DNA from: Labrys sp. KNU-23 | GTDB taxonomy: Bacteria; Pseudomonadota; Alphaproteobacteria; Rhizobiales; Labraceae | Length of the DNA: 64,000 nt | NCBI RefSeq assembly: GCF_008330945.1 | Contig: NZ_CP043489.1 | Span: 682,001 to 746,000, forward strand | Direction of reading: 5' to 3' | Shown: in pieces, positions 9,107 through 18,180 of the stretch | How positions within the stretch are numbered: position 1 is the first letter of the stretch | How the letters are laid out: each line of letters begins with the position of its first letter | Made by a program: the position numbers and the translations under genes | Notes under the pieces: generated by a model | Seen by the model: only the letters and a program-made list of their open reading frames with translations | What the model was told of the DNA's origin: nothing | Databases searched by the model: none

Positions 9107-9218
9107 CAGGAACGTTGTTTTCCAATCAACGTATATGTCTTACAAGATGCGCCTCAATCGGGCCACAAGTCGATAGTGAAGTTGTTCACTTGAGAGAAAG
9201 TTCCTTTCCGGTAAGCTG

Positions 9219-9407
9219 ATGGCTGAGATCGTGAATTTGAGGAGAGTACGCAAGGCTCGGGCAAGGGCCGAAACCGAGCAGGAAGCTGCCCGGAAACGCT
9301 CGATCCATGGACTCTCGCGCATCGATAGAGAAAGGCTGCAGGCGGATAAGCAAGAGGCCGAAAGGCATCTCGACAGACACCGCCTGGAGCCCAATAATTT
9401 AGAGTGA
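9219..9407 (+). CDS. DUF4169 family small protein
   Basis: 62 residues, highly charged and probably helical (NLRRVRKARARAETEQEAA...), matching the short DUF4169 family. Function unknown. The family sits directly between fumC and a ribbon-helix-helix gene in many Rhizobiales, as here. A 9-base gap to the next gene suggests co-transcription. GGTAAG lies just before the ATG. Confidence 0.85.
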   Translation: MAEIVNLRRVRKARARAETEQEAARKRSIHGLSRIDRERLQADKQEAERHLDRHRLEPNNLE

Positions 9408-9416
9408 TGGGCTGCC

Positions 9417-9632
9417 ATGAAAAGCAAAGTCGTTAAACGTTCGATCGTCATTGCCGGCCACAAGACGAGCGTTTCCCTGGAGGACGCCTTCTGGGAAACA
9501 CTGAAGGAACTGGCCGCCAAGCGCGATCTCACGCTCTCGGATGTGGTTGCCGAGATCGATGCGACGCGCGCCCAGGGAAATCTGTCTTCCGCAATCCGGC
9601 TCTTCGTACTGGAGAATGTGCGCCGAGGATGA
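9417..9632 (+). CDS. Ribbon-helix-helix domain protein
   Basis: 71 residues. VKRSIVIAGHKTSVSLEDAFW could form the DNA-contacting strand, followed by two helices (ETLKELAAKRDLTLSDVVAE and SSAIRLFVLENV), as in the RHH_4 type. Probably a small DNA-binding regulator; the target is unknown. It is likely in one unit with the DUF4169 gene. The 290 bases that follow, to the end of the AsmA gene, contain no feature I can support. Confidence 0.82.
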   Translation: MKSKVVKRSIVIAGHKTSVSLEDAFWETLKELAAKRDLTLSDVVAEIDATRAQGNLSSAIRLFVLENVRRG

Positions 9633-9922
9633 GGGAGGCTTGATTCGGCACGGCCCTTCATCGCACTCACCCGCCAACAAGACCGGCTTCGCCCCGATTA
9701 ATGCCGATCTTCGTTACGCCGCGGGCCTTTGTCTTTGCGGCGGTGGCCGCCCCCATTCGAACAATTGAAGACCTGACTTTCGTCGGGCTCGACGCCCCCA
9801 TGCAGGCTGGATCGGCGGTATCACTCATGGCTCGAAATATCGGGTCATATAATACCGCTCACGCCCGCCGGGCCTTCGTTTTCAACTTGGAATAGCGAAT
9901 GACCAGCGCCTTCGGCCTCGTT

Positions 9923-12900
9923 TCAAGGTCCGATCGGCGGTGTTTCGATGGGCGCTTGGGGCAAGGCCGGTCCGGAATTCGGCAGAAACGGAGCCGGCAC
10001 CACCGTGGTGTGGCCCGGCGTTACTGGTGAGGCAGGCAGGTTTTCAAGCGAGGGCAATTTCACCGGCGGCACGCCGGGAAGCCCGGCCGATGGTGCAAGC
10101 GGCACCCCAGCCGCGCCCGGCGCCGGCGCTACCGGCCCCAATCGCAGCGGGGTACTAACAGGCTCCGGGACCTGAAGCAGCGCCTTCCGACGGGCATCCT
10201 CGATCGCCTTCTGCATCTTCAGGGCTTCCGCGCGACGAGCATCTTCCTGGGCCTTCTCCTCGATCCGCCGCTGCGCCTCCAGCGCCTCGAGCTTGCGGGC
10301 CTGTTGCTCGACACCGCGAATGCTGAGCCAGGCGACAAGGCTCGATACGTCGACCTGCTTTTGCAAGGCGTCGATGGTGCCACGCAATTGCACCGGAATG
10401 GTCGGGGCCGGGCCGCCGAAGCCATCGGCCGGATTGGCGGGTGCGAGCGCAATGTCGGCCTTGACCGTCAGGTCTGAGAGATCCAGCAGGCCGGAGAGGG
10501 CGACGCTGCCCTGTGCCGAGCTGGCTCGCGTCGAGGAGAGACGGAGCACGCCGCCCGCAAGCGAGAGATTGCCGTTGATCGTTCCGGTTTTCAACGGGGC
10601 CTCGGCCAGGCTGCGTTCGAAGGCCTCCCTGACGTGACCGGCGTCGCTTGAAAGCCCGCCGTCCACCGCTGCCACCGTATGGCCGAAGGCATTTTCGGAC
10701 AGCCCCGCCAGCGATGGCTGGGCAAGTTCGGCGGTCCCCCCACCCGTGAGGGAGGACATCAAGGCGTCGGGCGAGCGACCATTGCCCTGGAAATCGACGC
10801 CCATGGCAAGCTCACCCGAGAGCTGGCGCCCTTGCAGCGCAACCTTATGCAGCGAGAAGCGCCCGCTCGCGGCGGTATCGAGGGCGGCATGCGAAAGCTG
10901 AAGGGCACCGCTAACGTCCCCCCCGGCGAGTTTCGCCGCAAAATCATCCACGGCAACCTTGCCATTGCCGAAATTCAGCACCGCGCGCGCATTGTCGAGT
11001 TCGGGCAGACGCCGCGACAGGCGCAACGTCTTGGCCGAGACGGAGAGCCGGCCGGCCAGCGCATCGAAGGTTCCCGCACCGAAAATCTCATCGGAAAAGG
11101 CATTGCCGTTGGCATTCCCGGCGCTCAGATCCGCTCCCGAGAACAACGAACCGAGCAATTGCCCGTCAGCCTTGAGAAAATTCAGGCGACCGTCGAGGCG
11201 CGTCGGTTTGGCGGCATTGATGGTGAGCGCTCCACTGACCGGCATGCCAAGCACCGTCCCCGTCAGGTCATCGAAGACATAGCGCCCTGCCCTGGCACGA
11301 AAGCCGGTGTCCAACGTGGCGCTCTGGGAGGGAACCACGCCCGGAAGCGGCAGGTTCAGGAGCTGGGCCGGGACCAGCGCATCGTCGGTGCTGGCCGACA
11401 GGCGCCCATCGAAGGCCGGCGCCTCCAGTGAACCGGTCATCTTGCCGGTGCCGGAGAGCTGCAGCCCCGCCCCTTCGAAACTGGCGTTCCAACGCATCGC
11501 GCCATTGAGCGGGCCCGACAAGGCCATCTCCAGCGAGGCGCGCCCCGGCACGGAGCCCACCGCATAGTCGAGCCCGGCCTGACGCATCAGCGTGGCAACG
11601 TCGAGGCTGTCGGCCTTCACCCGGATGTCGGCGCTCTCGCCTGCGCCTTTGCCCGCAAATTGCGTGTCGAGCTGCAGAACACTGCCGCCGAACTTGCCGT
11701 CGACGGAATAGCGCCGCGCAGTCCCGAAGGCGACGGAAAGGCTGGCATTGGCCGGCGAAAGCGAGGTCGCGCGAGCCGCAAAGGCGTTGACCCAGAACGC
11801 CGGCAGCGTGCTGCGCTTGAGCGTGGTAGCCAGCCCCGAAAGATCCTTGCCGTTCAGCACGATGCGGATCTCGCCCTGCGGCTCGGCGCCGATATTGTCG
11901 ATGCGGCCATTGGCGGTGAGATTGGCGCCGCCGAGGTCGTTGACGATCACGTCCTCGAGCGCGATCAGTTTGCCGCCGGCCTTGATATGCCCGCTGACCG
12001 ATTTGGCCTCGATTCCGGACAGGGCCAGCGCCTCGGCCTGCAAGCGAACATCGGCTTCGCTGAACAGGTCGCTGCTGCCGGGCAGAAGAGCGGCCACCGA
12101 GGGCAGCACGTCGAGATCGATGCGTTGCGCGGCCAGATTGGCTTCGACCCTTCCGGCGGACCGGCCATGCGCCAATCGGTTCCACGCGAGCCTGCCCTTG
12201 ACCGCGGCATCATCGATGGCGAGGGTCAACTGCGAAAAATCCACCTTGTCGGCGTCGGCGTCGAGGGCGGCCTTCAGGGACAGTTTGCGGGCGGCATCCG
12301 GCCGCCCCAGAACTGGTTGGCCCTGCAGCCAGCCGATGAGGCCGGTGGCCCGGTTCGACTTGAGGTCGAGGTTGCCCTTGAACCCGCCTCCTTCATCGTT
12401 GACGTCACCGGCCAGCAAGAGATGGCTCTGGCCCGGCAGGTCGGCCTCAAGACGATCGACCTGCAACCTCCCGTCGGCAACCCGGAGGCTCGTCCGGGCA
12501 TGCTGGATCAACTCGCCGCCCAGCATGAGGCCGTCAGTGGCGAGGTCGATCTGAGCATTGGTGGCGGCTCCGGCAAGCGTCGGCACGGTCCTGGCGAGCC
12601 TGGCCAGCACGGCGGCCGGAGGTTGGCGCTTGTCGGGGCCGATGCCGACGAAACGATCGAGTTCGAGCTGCTTGCCGGCAAGGTTCGCTTCCAGCACCGG
12701 TGTGGTGCCGAAAGCCAGGTTCAAACTGCCGGCAAATTTGAGGGCACGCTCGTCCGGCCCAAGCTGGATCGCCACCTTGTCGGATACCACTCCCGCCGGC
12801 GTTGCGGTCACCGGCCCCGACATGCTCCAGGCCAATTGCTCGCCCACGGCCTGATCATCGGCCTGTCCACCTCCCGACACCTTTGCGGGGAAGGTCGGGC

Positions 12901-13612
12901 GCAGCAGCGTCGCCATCCCGACGAAAGTCGGCTTGCCGCCTTGAAGCTTGACCTGGCCGTCGAGATCGAGCGTCACCGGTTTGTCCGCCGGCACCGCCGT
13001 GATGCGCAAATTGAGGCTGCCCTTCTCGGCAACGCCCGTGGCGATCTTGACCGTATGGGGCACGCCAGCGATCTTGATACCGCCCTCGGCCTTGTAGGGA
13101 CCAAGCACCGAACCTGACTCACCGACCAGATTGATGCCGGTAAGGCTGATATCCTGGCCGTCGACCTTGTTCACGTAATGAAGCGAGCCGCCACTGACCT
13201 CGAAGCTCTCGACCGCCGCTCCGAGCGACACCGGATATTTCGAAAGAGGCGCGATCCCCCCTTCGTCATCCGCCGTAACCGACAAGGCCGGATCCCGCAC
13301 CACCACATTGGAAAGATCGACATCGCCGCGCAACAGGCCGCCGAGGCTGACGTCTCCGTCGATGCGCGCAACGTTCAGCCGCGTGGTGCCATAGGGGTCG
13401 CCGATGCTGACATTCGAAAGCGAAAGCCAGGGCTGGGGCAGGAGGCGCGCCTCGATCGGGCCACGAATGATGACGGGTGTACCGAAATGCTGCGTGAGCC
13501 GGTCACCGATGTCCTCACGCCAGGCGTTCCAGTCGACGTAGAGGGGCGCGGTGAACACAGCCGCGAACGCCACGATCAACAAAAATCCGATAACGGTGAG
13601 CGCCTCGCGCAC
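9923..13612 (-). CDS. AsmA-family envelope protein
   Basis: About 1229 residues. A single N-terminal membrane segment (about 6-25) anchors a very large periplasmic region that starts with the AsmA signature (VDWNAWREDIGDRLTQHFG, GPIEARLLPQPWLSLSNVSI). The body is rich in short beta strands, and an AsmA C-terminal-like region lies at about 880-1090. The end has a charged helix (RKLEALEAQRRIEEKAQED) and a Pro/Ala-rich tail. AsmA-like proteins are linked to outer-membrane assembly and bridge-like phospholipid transport. I choose the GTG at 13612 because an AAAGGA ribosome site precedes it by six bases; a TTG at 13630 would add six residues. Confidence 0.88.
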   Translation of the reverse strand: MREALTVIGFLLIVAFAAVFTAPLYVDWNAWREDIGDRLTQHFGTPVIIRGPIEARLLPQPWLSLSNVSIGDPYGTTRLNVARIDGDVSLGGLLRGDVDLSNVVVRDPALSVTADDEGGIAPLSKYPVSLGAAVESFEVSGGSLHYVNKVDGQDISLTGINLVGESGSVLGPYKAEGGIKIAGVPHTVKIATGVAEKGSLNLRITAVPADKPVTLDLDGQVKLQGGKPTFVGMATLLRPTFPAKVSGGGQADDQAVGEQLAWSMSGPVTATPAGVVSDKVAIQLGPDERALKFAGSLNLAFGTTPVLEANLAGKQLELDRFVGIGPDKRQPPAAVLARLARTVPTLAGAATNAQIDLATDGLMLGGELIQHARTSLRVADGRLQVDRLEADLPGQSHLLLAGDVNDEGGGFKGNLDLKSNRATGLIGWLQGQPVLGRPDAARKLSLKAALDADADKVDFSQLTLAIDDAAVKGRLAWNRLAHGRSAGRVEANLAAQRIDLDVLPSVAALLPGSSDLFSEADVRLQAEALALSGIEAKSVSGHIKAGGKLIALEDVIVNDLGGANLTANGRIDNIGAEPQGEIRIVLNGKDLSGLATTLKRSTLPAFWVNAFAARATSLSPANASLSVAFGTARRYSVDGKFGGSVLQLDTQFAGKGAGESADIRVKADSLDVATLMRQAGLDYAVGSVPGRASLEMALSGPLNGAMRWNASFEGAGLQLSGTGKMTGSLEAPAFDGRLSASTDDALVPAQLLNLPLPGVVPSQSATLDTGFRARAGRYVFDDLTGTVLGMPVSGALTINAAKPTRLDGRLNFLKADGQLLGSLFSGADLSAGNANGNAFSDEIFGAGTFDALAGRLSVSAKTLRLSRRLPELDNARAVLNFGNGKVAVDDFAAKLAGGDVSGALQLSHAALDTAASGRFSLHKVALQGRQLSGELAMGVDFQGNGRSPDALMSSLTGGGTAELAQPSLAGLSENAFGHTVAAVDGGLSSDAGHVREAFERSLAEAPLKTGTINGNLSLAGGVLRLSSTRASSAQGSVALSGLLDLSDLTVKADIALAPANPADGFGGPAPTIPVQLRGTIDALQKQVDVSSLVAWLSIRGVEQQARKLEALEAQRRIEEKAQEDARRAEALKMQKAIEDARRKALLQVPEPVSTPLRLGPVAPAPGAAGVPLAPSAGLPGVPPVKLPSLENLPASPVTPGHTTVVPAPFLPNSGPALPQAPIETPPIGP

Positions 13613-13635
13613 GCCGCAAGTCCTTTCCAATGCAT

Positions 13636-13719
13636 TTGCGACCCCGCACCGAGAATCGCAAAAGTGTCTCCAAACAAAGGGTTAGGACAAAACGCATTCT
13701 GTCAGAACACGCTTTGCCC
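13636..13719. repeat. Dispersed palindromic repeat, family A copy 3 (diverged)
   Basis: GAGAATCGCAAAAGTGTCTC, CAAACAAAGGGTTAGGACAA and AACGCATTCTGTCAGAACACGC: the right half of family A is clear, while the left half has decayed. It lies just upstream of the AsmA gene start. Confidence 0.65.
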
Positions 13720-14198
13720 TCAGACCGGCAAACATTTCCCCTCCGCCAATGGCGCCATGGTGAATCCGGTTTCGAGGTCCCTTCCCTGCCAGTCGCGACC
13801 ATACGCGAAAACCACGGCGAGACGAAACCGAGAACATGGAAAAACTGTGGTCCCGGGTCACCGCACCTCGTGGCGCCGGGCGGTCCCAACCGGCCAGAAT
13901 GCGGAGCAAAAACCTGATTATGAACAGATTCGGCCGCAATTGTCTTACGAACGACCCGCCATATTCACATTTTCACCAAATATTTAGATTTCATTAAGAC
14001 CCGTACAAAATTTGTGTTATGACATGCTCCGCCGGGATAAATGCTAAAGCATGAGCCGGCTGGGCTGTGCCTGTATGCTCCCCATACAAAAGAATGAGCA
14101 GCGGGCAAAAAGGGCGGTCGAATTCCTGGCCGTTCGTCACAACAGCGTCGCGTCAATAGAGGAACGGTATCTCTCGCTTTCAGTGAGGTGGGTACACA
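13720..14198. other. Intergenic region without recognisable gene
   Basis: About 480 bases between the AsmA gene and a small exported-protein gene. The part from about 13,950 to 14,045 is AT-rich, unlike its surroundings. It contains TTAAGA and TTGTGTTATGAC about 17 bases apart, a possible promoter reading toward the gene at 14199. No RNA gene or conserved protein was recognised. Confidence 0.4.
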
Positions 14199-14498
14199 AT
14201 GTTACGCTTGATCAGCTCCGTCGGAGTCGTATTGGCGTTAGGTGTCTTCGGCGCAGGCTTCTATACGGTTGGGACTAGCACGGGGCAGTCTCCGTTGGCC
14301 CGAAGTGAGCCGACAAGCCGTGTAGCAGCAGCGAACATGCTGGTATTTCTTTCGGTGGACAAGCAAACACAGCAGGCTGGCTATCTCGACGGCCGGCCCG
14401 TCCCTTCCGGTTTGACGATGCCGATCATCGTCCGTGTCAAACCCAAGGACGCTACTGAAGGAAAGGCCGCTGGTCAGCCCGTGGTGGTGACGCCATAG
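14199..14498 (+). CDS. Small exported protein of unknown function
   Basis: 99 residues. A hydrophobic N-terminus (LISSVGVVLALGVFGAGFYTVG) could be a signal peptide or anchor. The rest is a small, Ser/Thr/Pro-containing domain (LVFLSVDKQTQQAGYLDGRP) with a Lys/Ala/Gly-rich end. GAGGTGGG precedes the ATG as a ribosome site. I do not recognise a family. The length, good ribosome site and signal-like start argue that it is real. A family A repeat follows at 14517. Confidence 0.55.
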   Translation: MLRLISSVGVVLALGVFGAGFYTVGTSTGQSPLARSEPTSRVAAANMLVFLSVDKQTQQAGYLDGRPVPSGLTMPIIVRVKPKDATEGKAAGQPVVVTP

Positions 14499-14516
14499 GA
14501 GAGGATAGGTTCCATG

Positions 14517-14620
14517 GCTAAAGCGTTTTGCGATTGGACGGGATCACCAAGAATCGCAAAGACGTGCCGAAACAGGAGTTAGAGCGGGAGAGCGTTCGGC
14601 CATGAACGCCCTTTGCTCTA
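14517..14620. repeat. Dispersed palindromic repeat, family A copy 4
   Basis: GCTAAAGCGTTTTGCGATTG...GATCACCAAGAATCGCAAAG, GTGCCGAAACAGGAGTTAGA and AGCGTTCGGCCATGAACGCC with CTTTGCTCTA. This is the best-preserved full-length copy, about 104 bases with both hairpins. Confidence 0.82.
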
Positions 14621-14722
14621 GGAGGAAACGGGCCGGAACTATCTTTGAACAAGCAGAGCCAGGCCCGATCGCAGGCAAGGTTCAACAGGCACTTGGATAC
14701 GTGCCCAAGATGAATGAAGACG

Positions 14723-14766
14723 ACAGGCGGATGTTTCCAAGGGAAGCATCCGCCTGTTGCTTTTTG
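14723..14766 (+). terminator. Strong Rho-independent terminator
   Basis: A perfect 16-base stem, from ACAGGCGGATG at 14723 to CATCCGCCTGT ending at 14757, has a three-base loop and is followed by TGCTTTTT. It faces the plus strand, about 220 bases after the nearest plus-strand gene, so it could end that transcript or an unrecognised small RNA in 14621-14722. Confidence 0.85.
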
Positions 14767-14820
14767 CAGTGGTTCCGGAAACCGATGTGCTCGAACGGGC
14801 ATGCGGCTACGACATGCCGC

Positions 14821-16233
14821 TCAATCGGGAAAGATCTTGCCGGGATTCATGATGCCGGCCGGATCCAAGGCCTGCTTGATCGCCCGCATCGCCGCCAAAG
14901 CTGGTGCGCCGTGCTCGGCCTTGAGATATTTGCGCTTGCCCTGCCCCACGCCGTGCTCGCCCGTGCAGGTGCCTTCCATGGCCAGCGCCCGCTCCACCAG
15001 CCGTTCGAGAAAGCCCTCGCAGGCGGCGATCTCGCGGGGATCGCTCATGTCGATCATCGGCTGCACGTGGAAATTACCGTCGCCGACATGGCCGACGATC
15101 GGAGCGATCAGACCGGTGGCATCGATGTCCCGGCGTGTCTCGGCCACGCATTCGGCCAGGCGCGACAGCGGCACGCAGACATCGGTGGCGACGATCTCGG
15201 CCCCCTGCCACATGGATTTGACCGCCCAATAGGCATTGTGGCGCGCCGCCCATAGCTTGGTACGCTCCTCGGGCTTGGTAGCCCAGGTGAAGGGACCGCC
15301 GCCGAACTCGGTCGCGATCTCGCCGAAGCGTTCGGCCTGCTCCGCCACGCCGGCGTCGCTGCCATGAAACTCCAGGAACAGCATCGGCGTCTCGGGCAGG
15401 CCGAGGCCGGAATAGGCATTGGCCGCCTTCACCATCAACGTGTCGAGCAGCTCGATGCGTGCCACGGCTAGGCCGGACTGGATGGTGGTGATCACCGCAT
15501 CACAGGCAGCCTTCTCGCTGCCGAAGGGACAGATACCGGCACTGATGGCTTCGGGAATGCCATGCAGGCGCAGGGTCACTTCCGTGATGAGGCCAAGCGT
15601 TCCTTCCGAGCCGACGAGCAGGCGCGTGAGATCATAGCCAGCCGAGCTCTTCTTGGCCCGGCTCGCCGTCGAGACGATCTCGCCATTGGCCAGCACCGCC
15701 CGCAGCGAAAGGACATTGTCCTTCATGGTGCCATAGCGGACCGCATTGGTGCCGGAGGCCCGCGTTGCCGCCATGCCGCCCAGGGAAGCGTCGGCACCGG
15801 GATCGATGGGGAAGAACAGCCCCTGGTCGCGCAGATAGTCGTTGAGCTGCTTGCGCGTGACCCCCGGCTGCACCACAGCGTCAAGGTCCTCGGCATGCAC
15901 GGCAACGATGGCGTTCATGCGGCTGGTGTCGACGGAGATGCCACCTTCCGGTGCATTGACATGCCCTTCCAGGCCAGTCCCGGTGCCGTAGGGGATGATG
16001 GGCACGCCGTGGCTGGCGCACAGCCTGACGATCTCGGCTACCTCGCTTTCATTCTCCGGGAAGACCACGGCATCCGGCGCCTGGGCGGGCAGCCAGGTCA
16101 ACGTGCTCGCATGCTGGTCGCGCAGAGCCTGGCCCGCCGAAAAACGCAAACCGAATTGCCCGGCCAGGACATCGCAAACGGCGGAGAGATCTTCGGGCGT
16201 GTAGCGCCGGGAATTTGCGCCGGAATTGACCAT
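14821..16233 (-). CDS. FAD-linked 2-hydroxyacid oxidase (GlcD / D-lactate dehydrogenase type)
   Basis: 470 residues. The N-terminal FAD-binding PCMH domain includes FPENESEVAEIVRLC and PYGTGTGLEGHV, the latter being the pyrophosphate-binding loop. VGSEGTLGLITEVTLRLHG is the GlcD-family signature. The C-terminal FAD oxidase domain has GHVGDGNFHV (metal- and substrate-site histidines) and ends with CTGEHGVGQGK. Such enzymes oxidise D-lactate, glycolate or related 2-hydroxyacids and pass electrons to quinone or cytochrome. Substrate is not deducible. No glcE/glcF genes are adjacent, so a D-lactate dehydrogenase (cytochrome)-like enzyme is more likely than glycolate oxidase. Confidence 0.9.
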   Translation of the reverse strand: MVNSGANSRRYTPEDLSAVCDVLAGQFGLRFSAGQALRDQHASTLTWLPAQAPDAVVFPENESEVAEIVRLCASHGVPIIPYGTGTGLEGHVNAPEGGISVDTSRMNAIVAVHAEDLDAVVQPGVTRKQLNDYLRDQGLFFPIDPGADASLGGMAATRASGTNAVRYGTMKDNVLSLRAVLANGEIVSTASRAKKSSAGYDLTRLLVGSEGTLGLITEVTLRLHGIPEAISAGICPFGSEKAACDAVITTIQSGLAVARIELLDTLMVKAANAYSGLGLPETPMLFLEFHGSDAGVAEQAERFGEIATEFGGGPFTWATKPEERTKLWAARHNAYWAVKSMWQGAEIVATDVCVPLSRLAECVAETRRDIDATGLIAPIVGHVGDGNFHVQPMIDMSDPREIAACEGFLERLVERALAMEGTCTGEHGVGQGKRKYLKAEHGAPALAAMRAIKQALDPAGIMNPGKIFPD

Positions 16234-16423
16234 AATACGTTACTTTTTCTTGAGGTATGAGCCATTTGGCATACACTGAGTTCAAAGGCTTGCGCCAGAG
16301 GGTATCGCAATCGTGATCGACTGCGCCCATCCGGTGCGGACAGGCCTGAAGCCGAGCTGAATATCCGAGCCTGCCCAACAGGTTCGGATATTCAGTTTGA
16401 AATGGGTGAGAGGACGGAAGACT

Positions 16424-16525
16424 TAAGGCGTTTTGCGATCATAAGGATCATCAAGAATCGCAAAATCGTGTCGAAACAAGGTGTTGGAAGCTAAAGTGCG
16501 TTTTCGTCAAAACGTGCTTTGCTCG
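16424..16525. repeat. Dispersed palindromic repeat, family A copy 5
   Basis: TTAAGGCGTTTTGCGATC...GATCATCAAGAATCGCAAA, GTGTCGAAACAAGGTGTTGG and AAAGTGCGTTTTCGTCAAAA with CGTGCTTTGCTC. It ends 18 bases before the thioesterase start and must form part of that gene's leader. Confidence 0.8.
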
Positions 16526-16543
16526 AGTGGCGTGGGGGCGGAG

Positions 16544-17062
16544 ATGTTTGACACCAGCAAATTGCCGGCATTGTTCTTCGCGCCGTTCGTATCCTCACAG
16601 ATGCGCATCGAGCCGCATTGGATCGATTATAACGGCCATCTGAACATGGCCTATTATCACGTCCTGTTCGACAATGCCCTCGGCGAAGCTCTCTCGCTGG
16701 TCGGCCTGGGGGAGGAATATATCCACGAGCGCGGCATGTCCTTCTTTACCGGCGAAGTGCACGTCATCTACAAGCGTGAACTTCATCTCGACGATCCCGT
16801 GCGCGTACGCCTGCAGCTGGTCGGCTATGATGAGAAGCGCCTGCATATCTATGAAGAGCTCTGCCACGCCACCGAAGGCTGGGTATCGGCGACCTGTGAA
16901 TTGATTTCGCTCAATGTCGACATGGCGACCCGACGCGTAGCCCCCTTCCCTTGCGACATCATCGACAATCTCGCCGAAATGCGTTCCTCGCACGGCTACC
17001 TGCCCACGCCCGAAATCGTCGGCCGGTCCATCCGCACCCCGGCCCCGCTCAGCCGGCAATAG
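16544..17062 (+). CDS. Hotdog-fold acyl-CoA thioesterase
   Basis: 172 residues with the 4-hydroxybenzoyl-CoA thioesterase-like pattern HWIDYNGHLNMAYYHVLFDNA, which holds the helix and catalytic Asp of the hotdog fold, then FFTGEVHVIYKRELHLDDPV. Likely hydrolyses a short acyl-CoA. Its nearest relatives, from memory, include thioesterases linked to carnitine and betaine metabolism; the nearby betaine-type ABC transporter fits that, but the substrate is inference. I start at the ATG at 16544, after GGGGGCGGAG; the frame further upstream lies inside a repeat. The 3' end overlaps the convergent DUF817 gene by 14 bases. Confidence 0.85.
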   Translation: MFDTSKLPALFFAPFVSSQMRIEPHWIDYNGHLNMAYYHVLFDNALGEALSLVGLGEEYIHERGMSFFTGEVHVIYKRELHLDDPVRVRLQLVGYDEKRLHIYEELCHATEGWVSATCELISLNVDMATRRVAPFPCDIIDNLAEMRSSHGYLPTPEIVGRSIRTPAPLSRQ

Positions 17063-17882
17063 GTGCCGGGCTGCAGGCGCTGCGCGCCAGCAGCACCGGT
17101 CGGTGCACCAGCGACACCAGCACGAAACTGACGATCATCAGCAGATACCAGGCCCCGAGCTTGCCGAGGGAGACCAGGGCGAAGCCATGACGCTGGTTTG
17201 GATAGATCCAGACCTGGCCGAAACTGCCGATATTCTCGGCGATCCAGATGAAAAAGGCGACCAGGAAGAAGCCGAGCAGCAGAGGCATCGAGCGCGGTTC
17301 CCGATCCACCGTGAAATAGATCTGCGTGCGCCAGAATAGGATGGCTATGGCAGCGAACAGGCCCAGGCGAATGTCCGGCAGGAAATGGTGGGTGAAGAAA
17401 TTCACATAGATCAGTCCCGCCAGCAGGATCGTCCAGCGCATGCGGGGATAGAAACTGTAGCGGAAGTCGAACAAGCGGGCCGCGCGGGCGATGTAGCTGC
17501 CGACGGCCGAATACATGAAACCCGAAAACATCGGCACTTCGCCGATCTTGAGCAGGCTCGGCTCGGGATAGGCCCATGAACCGGCCTGCGTCTTGTAGAT
17601 CTCCATGATGGTGCCGACGACATGGAAGACCGCGATCACGGCGGCCTCTTCCCAGGTCTCGAGCTTGAGCGCCAGCAGCAGGCCCTGGATGCCGAGCGCC
17701 GCAAAGCAGAGGAAATCGTAGCGGCTGAGCCAGGCGCCTTCGGGGTAGTAGAAGCGGGTTGCCAGGATCAGGGCGAGGAAGGCCCCTCCGAACAGGCAGG
17801 CCCAGGCCTGCTTGAGGCCGAAGAGCCAGAATTCATGAAGGAAGAGCCTGAACATTGCCATGCCCAATCCTTGCAGGCGCAT
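17049..17882 (-). CDS. DUF817 family integral membrane protein
   Basis: About 277 residues with seven or eight hydrophobic segments. It begins LHEFWLFGLKQAWACLFGG, the typical DUF817 start, and includes LETWEEAAVIAVFHVVGTIMEIYK and WIAENIGSFGQVWIYPNQ in conserved loops. Function unknown. I start at the ATG at 17882 because GAGG lies six bases before it. ATG at 17861, after AAGGA, is equally plausible, and an ATG at 17963 would add a polar, unconserved extension. Confidence 0.85.
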   Translation of the reverse strand: MRLQGLGMAMFRLFLHEFWLFGLKQAWACLFGGAFLALILATRFYYPEGAWLSRYDFLCFAALGIQGLLLALKLETWEEAAVIAVFHVVGTIMEIYKTQAGSWAYPEPSLLKIGEVPMFSGFMYSAVGSYIARAARLFDFRYSFYPRMRWTILLAGLIYVNFFTHHFLPDIRLGLFAAIAILFWRTQIYFTVDREPRSMPLLLGFFLVAFFIWIAENIGSFGQVWIYPNQRHGFALVSLGKLGAWYLLMIVSFVLVSLVHRPVLLARSACSPAPIAG

Positions 17883-18180
17883 TTGCAGCCTCGATGCAGG
17901 CGCATTGGTCCCATCGTGAAATCCTGGTGCAGGATCGGTCGACACTACGCGAGAACGCGGCATGAAGCGCGCGCCACCTTTTCGAGCAAAGCGCCCAAAG
18001 AAGTATCAGTAACATCCTGAAATATAGCCAATATTCTTGGCACGAAAATAACTTGCCCAAGAGCGATCTCTGGGCCACACTTTCAAGATCGGTAGTGGCG
18101 ACAGACCCCGGGCGACAGACTTCGCTCACAAGAGGCACAAGCGCCAGCCGACCATTCAGAGAGACGGAAGGGTGCCAATC

